This document shows, piece after piece, positions 41,701 through 49,899 of a stretch of DNA of 64,000 nucleotides. Source of the stretch: Branchipolynoe longqiensis (Eukaryota > Annelida > Polychaeta > Phyllodocida > Polynoidae); NCBI GenBank assembly GCA_030323885.1, contig CM059196.1, positions 44,354,793 to 44,418,792 of the forward strand, in the 5' to 3' direction. The notes beneath the pieces are model-generated. The model had not been told where the DNA came from. It made no database searches and saw nothing but the letters and a program-made list of their open reading frames with translations. Each line of letters opens with the position of its first letter. The stretch's first letter is position 1. A program made the translations under genes and the position numbers.

Positions 41701-44700
41701 AGCAGTAGGTCAAAACCTGTAATATGTTAAGGCTACTTCTCGTCTGTTACCTTAAGCTCCAGTCACACTATGGCTTGCGACCACTTTGCAACCACTTTGC
41801 AACCACTTTGGACCCAAAGTACCTGCTGTACTAAAGACCTCCTTGCGGCCAAAGCAACCTATGTAAATGGTCACCGACTTCCGGGCTACCATTTTGATCG
41901 CAAAGAAGGTTTTTAGTGCAGTAGCTGCAACCTCCTTGTGACCATTTTGGTTGCAAGGAAGTCAGCGACCACTGAGTACTTCTTTTCCGACCTATTTGCG
42001 ACCAACCCATTTTTTTGTGGTCGCAAAGTGGTCATAAGTGGTTGCGAGCAGTAGTCTGACTGGGGTATTAGATACAAAATGATAGTTTCACCGCAAATTG
42101 CATTTGACACCATTCACAGGTTTAAGATGTGTATGCTATTTTGTGTTACATTTTAAAATATTTTTCAAACCATCTGCTTTGCATTAACAGAGTGATTGTA
42201 TATTTACTCATTTTGCACCCTCTGTTTCCCAAGCAGAGCATATAGCTTGCACACAGTAAGGGTTCCGATTTTTATCTGGCACAGGAACGATATATAGGTT
42301 TTTGGAGCATTTGTTAGCTTTCCGCTTTCTGTGTTGCCCCGACCCCTCTCCCCCCCCCCCCCCCCGACCCCTCCCAAATCACTTTTTGAGCTTGTTATAT
42401 TTTACAAATCGCCCTGACACAAAAATATTTCCTTGCATTTCACTAAACGTTTCAACTTCTTGTAATTAGTGCTTCCTACAATTTGTTATTTATTAGCTGA
42501 ATAAGTGGAATTCCACCCTTTCTATCTTTTAAACTTTTATTCTGTTAAAATGATTTAACCTTTTATTTTTCTAATTCTAATTCATTTTTGTAGAGTGTGC
42601 TTATATGTGTATATATAAATATATAGTATATATATAAATATATACATACATCTATGAAATATTTAATTGAAAAAAGTGTGTTGCGAGTATCAACCCAGTG
42701 AGCAAGTGGCGTAGACATTAATTATAATTTTTCGTGATTCTTAGTGTTGTGTTGATGTGTTTCTTTCTATTAGGCATCTGTGCCTCCCGGACCAATCCCC
42801 AGCCCCCGCCCTGGGACTAAGGGGGCGAAGGTGAAGGGTGAACGCTCTGGCTGTGGGGATACCACCCCTTTGCTTATCCCCGGCTCCTTGCCCGATCCCT
42901 CAACCCGCTCACCCACCACTCGCAGCCGGGGTCCCTCCGCTGGAAGCCTCCCAAGGTCACCCAAGGGCATTGAGAAACCCGCAAACGATGAATCGGAAGT
43001 GATGATCGACTACCCGAAGGCTCCCCGGACTGTCTTCATTGCCCCAGCTCCACGACCATCGAAAAATCCATTCGTAAAGAGCAATGTTCCCACCACTTCC
43101 ACTGCATCGTCAAAAAACCCGTTCGCGGCGGATATTGCATCCGCCGCACCCCCGAAGCCAGTTCTCATTTCGCCAACCAACCCGTTCCACCCAGCAGCCC
43201 CAGCCGCTACCCGCCCAACAGCCCCAGCCACATCTCACACCACCACCTCATCCAACACTCGCCCCATATTCAATATCACCCCGTCCGGCCTAAGGCCCAA
43301 GTCTACCACCACCTCCAGCCTGACTACTACTGCCACACCAACAACTACACCGGTGAGCAAGCCCCCCATCCTTACACAGCCCAAAAAGGTGGCTCCACCG
43401 GGCTCTACCTCAAAGAGCACTGGTCTGCCCATCATCGGACAGCCAGTCATCCCATATCTTCTCCAAAAGCGAACAGTGCCTGCCACCACACCGGTTACCA
43501 CCCTTGTATCCAGAGTTGGTCAGGTGGACCCCGTCCCACAGGCAGTCGCCAAGCCAAACACCATTCGCCCCATTCTCCCCATCGCCGCCGTCACCCGGCC
43601 GACAGCGAATCCTCCAGTAGTCCAGCCCTTTATCACCACCGCCCCCACCACCACCACCACACCGCCGAGCCGTCCCATCTCTAACGGTCCGGCTTCCGCC
43701 ACCGAGCAGAAGAAGAGCCCAAGTAGCCGCGACGATAGCAAAGTGGTGATTGTAAGTGTACATTCTCGTCACGTCCCGTCTAGGCCCCACCCTTGCTGTG
43801 CACGCACTCACTCAGCCGGCCACCCCCGACAAGGGGGCGCCTCAGAACCCCAGCACCTGCCTGCTTTCTTCTCTCCTATCTGTATTTTGGTGAATGCTCT
43901 CTTGCATGTGGAATCTGTGTGTGTGTGTGTGTGTGTGTCTAAGCAAGCGCCCAGAAACCTGCCGCTAACCCGCTTCAAACTAAGTCCTCATCACTAATGG
44001 CTTAAGGTAACCAGTAACCAGTGGTCGCGTGGTGTTTACAGTTTACCACACAGATAACCGTTAACGCCATGTTTGTGCCAACTTACACAGTTGCCAAGTA
44101 GTGCAGGTAGGCGCGCAGTCCGTGTGTCCTGGTGGTAGGTAATCTACGAAGTGGCTGACGACGGCTTGTCGAATCTCGCCATGTCCACAGCCTCCAAGGA
44201 CCGCCAGAGGCGCCGGCATGGCCCCTGGTGTCTGCTACTAGTACTAACCCCGGTAGTTGCCTCTTCCTTTTCCAGGTTCTATAGGACTGCTGCAGTGCCC
44301 CATAATTTGTTTTTGATTGTTGGGGTTTTACGTCCTAGCATCTGTAACTGCGCCATGTACTAACCAACCCGCAGCGCACCACCTCCGGACGACACACCTT
44401 GAACCCCAATATGACAGAAATTTCAGCACAGCCATAGGACACTGGAATTAATTGCAATTTTCTTGATTTAAACCCTCAAAACCAATGGCAGTAAATTTAA
44501 TCTTTTGTATTATTTTTCCACCCGTTCATTGCCCTGGCATCAGCATTATATATTCAAGGTAGGCGGGAAGCGTTACGGTCTACTAGATTGTGAACTCTGG
44601 TGTTGACCTTGCAAGGTCACGATGTTAACCACTATCTAGGTTGTGACCTTGAACTTTGGGATGGGCTACTTGTTTCAGTCTTTACCAGATTGGTGTTGTG

Positions 44701-47700
44701 TTGTTGCTTATGCTGCGCTCTGTCTGTGTCAGTTTATTGTAGTTCAAACTTTTGTGGGTGTTCAAAATGTTTTGTGTTCAAATTCATTTTTTTAATACGC
44801 TGGCTGGCATATTTTATCCATATTTGTCTTTGACACGTTTCCAAGTCTGCTAAAAACACATTAAATTATGCGATTTATGTCATATTTATGCCAGTTTAGT
44901 CCATGTGTTCTTATATAGGTATATCAAGGCAATTTTCACACACCAAATTTCCATAATTAGGAGTTCTATTTCTTTTGTATTTAATTTGTTTTAAAATTGG
45001 TTATATATTTAAATATTCCGTTTATGTTCATATATAAAAGCAAATTTTTAGGGGGTGTTATATAGTATTTTTGAAGAAAAAACTAGACCTTATTCACGTG
45101 TCAAACTGAAGACGAGGCTTGTGCAGCCTTTACATGTTTGCTTAAGGCGCTGTCACATTACGGCGTATGGCGGGAGCGTATGGCGGCGTAGCGGCTTACG
45201 TCATATACGTCGCCATACGCCGCATACGCTACGCATACGCCGCCAGTGCCGCAACACGCCGGCGTATGTGAAGCCTATGATGCATACGCCGCCATACGCT
45301 TTCATAAATCCGTCCGTCCAAATTTTTTTGTGCATGCTCAAAAAAACGCGACCTATGAGGGCGTATGGCCCATACTGTCAAAAAATGTCACAGCACGCTC
45401 CCATACGCTCCCATACGCTACACATACGCTACGCATACGCTACGCATACGCTCTTCATACGCTCCTCATACGCTCAAACACACCCGAAAGTGGCACCCGA
45501 TGGCGTACGTAGGTTTTCAATACGCTCCCGCCATACGCCGTAATGTGACAGCCCCTTTCAATACGCTCCCGCCATACGCCGTAATGTGACAGCCCCTTTA
45601 AGGGGCTGTCACATTACGGCGTATGGCGGGAGCGTATTGAAAACCTACGTACGCCATCGGGTGCCACTTTCGGGTGTGTTTGAGCGTATGAGGAGCGTAT
45701 GAAGAGCGTATGCGTAGCGTATGCGTAGCGTATGTGTAGCGTATGGGAGCGTATGGGAGCGTGCTGTGACATTTTTTGACAGTATGGGCCATACGCCCTC
45801 ATAGGTCGCGTTTTTTTGAGCATGCACAAAAAAATTTGGACGGACGGATTTATGAAAGCGTATGGCGGCGTATGCATCATAGGCTTCACATACGCCGGCG
45901 TGTTGCGGCACTGGCGGCGTATGCGTAGCGTATGCGTAGCGTATGCGTAGCGTATGCGTAGCGTATGCGTAGCGTATGCGGCGTATGGCGACGTATATGA
46001 CGTAAGCCGCTACGCCGCCATACGCTCCCGCCATACGCCGTAATGTGACAGCGCCTTTACGACGCAGAGGTGCTATGTAATATGAATTAATGAATGGATA
46101 AATACATAATGGTGGCAGGAAGATAGATACTTATTCAATTCAAGTCAGTTACTTTTATTGCGGATAGTACATCCATTTGAAATATTTAAACCTAAAGATT
46201 TGAAACTAAGTATATAGGGTATTTGTGAACTAGAATCAACTTATAGACTACATCACGGTTCCAGCGGCGCGGTGCATTGTGGGATGGGTCAGAGCAAAAC
46301 AACCCTCCCCCAAAAGCTCATGGCACATGCTAATACACTGGGTGCAGCAATGAAATATGCTAGTTTCAGCTCATCTCAGCTCTTGTTTGAAACATAGAAT
46401 ACTAACTAAAAATATATATATAATAAATTAAGATATTAATCTTTTATCCAGCATTGCATTTACATCAATATAATCAGCACATCTTATGCCATGTGCATTT
46501 AGATTTAGAAAGATCTAGGCACTCGGACTAGTGTTAGAGCCACAGCCAGAGTACTCAATGCATTGTCAATGGCAGTGAGCAATCTCCATACAGAAAAAGT
46601 AAAATATTGCTAAAACCACACGACCTAGGCACAAACCGCTTGGAACACATATAGAAAACAGGTTTAACAAAAAGATTATATTAAATTGATAAGGTTAGGG
46701 TTTGGGATTTCTATTCATTTTGAATAGAACTGACGCTTTTCAATGCGCGTATAGGCAAACTCAATGGCCGTACGCCTTTGCTTTGCTCCCAAGGCCGTTT
46801 TCGGCGCATGCGCAGGCAGAACCGTGATGTAGTCTATTGGTCAGTCACATGATCAGATGGGATGGCTGAATGAGGAAGACCAATTTTCCACGATTGGAAT
46901 TTCCCCATCTTAATCAACTAACCCCCTCCCACCCCCCCAGAAAACAGGGGGAAACCCCCCAAACACTAAGATAGTATTTTCAGTGGGGGAGGGTGTATTT
47001 GCAAATGAAGAAAACATCGCGCCTAGGGTGAGACTTGATCCCACACTGCCATTCCGAGACTAGCACCCTAACCATTAGCCTATCTTGGCTCCCTGATGCA
47101 ATCATCTTACCCATGTCTGTGGCATTTCACTTGGGAGGGGTGTTGGGGGCGGGTCAGTACCTCTCACTCCAGTATCTAATTAAAATTCTAGCATCTTCCA
47201 AATAGAATATTGTAAAGTAAAATATCTGGGGAGAGGTCACACTCGCGTCGCGCCGACCGGAAGTAGCCTCAGTTATCAATTAGGATTATCTTAGAAAACA
47301 GGTAGTTTTGTCAGTGTGATCACACAGATTGAAGCTGTACTGACAAGAACCAATGGAACAACTATGGTAATTTCATATCAAGTACCACTTTTTAACACCA
47401 GGGGTTCAACGCTGGGTAAAAAGGCGCTGCGATCAGTATCGGTTCTGCCATTTGATGTAGTTGCTGCAAAAATCTCGCTTTTCATTTCTTAGCGTGAATA
47501 ACGTCTAGGTATTATCTTTTATTTTAATTTATAAAGCATTAAAAAAAGAAATAGCAAAAACCTATTTTAATAGATTTAAAAGAAAAAGTTAAAGGAAGAA
47601 TTAGAAGTAGATCTGCCTGTATAGTAATGTAATGTGTGTAGTGTAGAGTGGGTGTTGTCTGTATTTGTCATGGTTTGCCATAACTCTGTCTTCTCTTATC

Positions 47701-49805
47701 AGTTTCCTTATCAGTTTCCTCACCTAAATGCACCAAGTAGAACATCACACAAAAACACCCACCTTTAAAAAACAAACATTATTGTAATTTTTCACGTTTT
47801 GGCAGTGTGCTTAAAATTGCTTACTCTGATAGTTTCGGCGTGCATATCGAAATGCTGGAGACCATATGCCTCAGGAGGGGAAATCATTATTTGATTAAAT
47901 AATGCTGACATCACTGATCAATCTACAAATTTCCCAATATTTGTATTTCGTCTCGGTTGACATCCTTTCCAGAGGCCTTGATCCCGGTGTAACGATTTCA
48001 ATTTCCCCCCTTCCCCAGTTCCCCCCGGGAATTTGAAAACGTTTTCAATTTCACCGGAGGGAAATTAAAAACGTTTTCAGATTCCCGGGAGGGAAATTAA
48101 AAACACTTTTCAGATTCCTCCCCCTATTTTCAAATTCCCCCTTCCGGGAATTTAAAATTGTTTAAAAAACGTTTTAAAATTCAGACCTATAATATTTTTG
48201 TCTTAGCCAATATTGGAGACTTTTTGGGTCATTTGGGTAGAAATATGTTTTGTTGTACTAATATTAATTTCCATTATGCTATTCTCCTGAAAAATAACAA
48301 AATATAACAAAAATAAAGAAAATTCACCCAAAATGGGGGGAGGGAAAGTTAAAATGAGGGAGGGAAAACGAAAACGTTTTCAAATTCCCCTGGGATGAAT
48401 TTGAAAACGTTTTGAAGTTCCCGGGGGGAAATCTTTATACCGGCATGTCAGCGATATTTTGTCTCCTTACAAAATACACTCTAACCTATATTTTGGCGAT
48501 AACCATATACAAAGAGTGTTAATTAGGCTGGGGCCAGTGTAAATATCACATTTATCACACAGTCCTGGCATTACGATGTACATCACCATAGAGAATGTGA
48601 TATGAATATTTGTACAATTAATACCACATTAAATGGCTAACTGACTTTGATATCACATTTTCTCTGGTTATTTCTGTGCTCTATCCGATAAATATGATAT
48701 CAAAATTGCATCGGTTCGATATCTCATGGTTTTTTTCTACCCCTTCTATGGCTTCTATGTGATTTTAGATGTCAACAGATTTAGACATGAATTCGAGACC
48801 ACACAAATTGCTGAAAGGTTTGAAAGCTACAAGTTTACCCTTGTATATATTTTAATGTAAATATGTCAATAACAAAAACAAAATTGCATAGGGCCTCATA
48901 GACTTAGTGAAAACTCAGAAAATCACACACAAATTACAGGGAGTCAGAGTTCTAATTTTTGGGGTGTCATTTTTTTCCTTCTTTTTATCTTTTTTTTAAT
49001 CAGAGGCTACTTTCAACACTGTCACTTAACATGGGTTTTCCGAGTTCCGCTGGTCCTTCAGGAAGGACTGAAGCTGCGACCCAGCACACCAGGTCACAGC
49101 TTCAGCTTACACATCAGAAGTTCGGGTTGGTGCCACTCCCAGCCCCCTCCTTCACTATTATTGACTCTATACTTTAAACTCACTTTGCGCCTACAACCAC
49201 ATGCCATCTGATGATCCAAGGCCGTACAATTATTACCGTACATTGTTTCTCATTTAAATTGCAGTGAAATTTTCCTAGCAAATATTTTATACTAATTAAA
49301 ATACCACTTTGTGTATGTGCATTCAACACTGCCCCCCACCTTCCACTGCATAACGTGTTGGTAGATCGTGGGGTCGTGGGTTCGGACCCTGGTCGAGTCA
49401 AACCAATGACTTAAAAATGTATACTTGTTGCTTCCTAGCCTGGCGCTCGGCATTATTAGGATAGGGCAAGGACTGGTTGGCTCAGTGTCCGGATAATGTG
49501 ACTGAGTGGGATATCAGGTCATGGTGCTGGCGGCCTGGTCTTCCAGTGGGGCAGCACTATGAAGTTGCCATGAGTGCGCATTGTCACAAGTTGGTACCCG
49601 TCCTGATATGACCTTAGATGTTGCTAGGACGTAAAACAACAACAAACAAATCCACTGCATAAGCTGAAGCTATGGCTGGGCAAGCTGACTCGTAGCTTTA
49701 GTTCCACCTGAGGAACCAGCGAAACTTGGAAACACCCAAATTGACATTGGTTAAAATTACACCAGTGAATTAATACTTTAATCATTTGATTTCAAGATAA
49801 CTCCC

Positions 49806-49899
<94 letters not shown>

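Noticed and set aside
42780..42970. Antisense genes over exon 13 (for example 43010-43231 and 43410-43811 on -)
   Set aside because: Shadows of a GC-rich, stop-poor coding exon.
43752..43997. Extension of exon 13 to the stop at 43997
   Set aside because: A consensus donor (ATT|gtaagt) sits at 43751, the following peptide is unrelated and includes a (TG)n run, and exon 14 continues in phase.
45055..46034. 129-162-residue Tyr/Arg/His-rich open frames on both strands
   Set aside because: Translations of the gcgtatg/catacgc words of TIR elements D1 and D2; mirror-image frames on the two strands confirm this.
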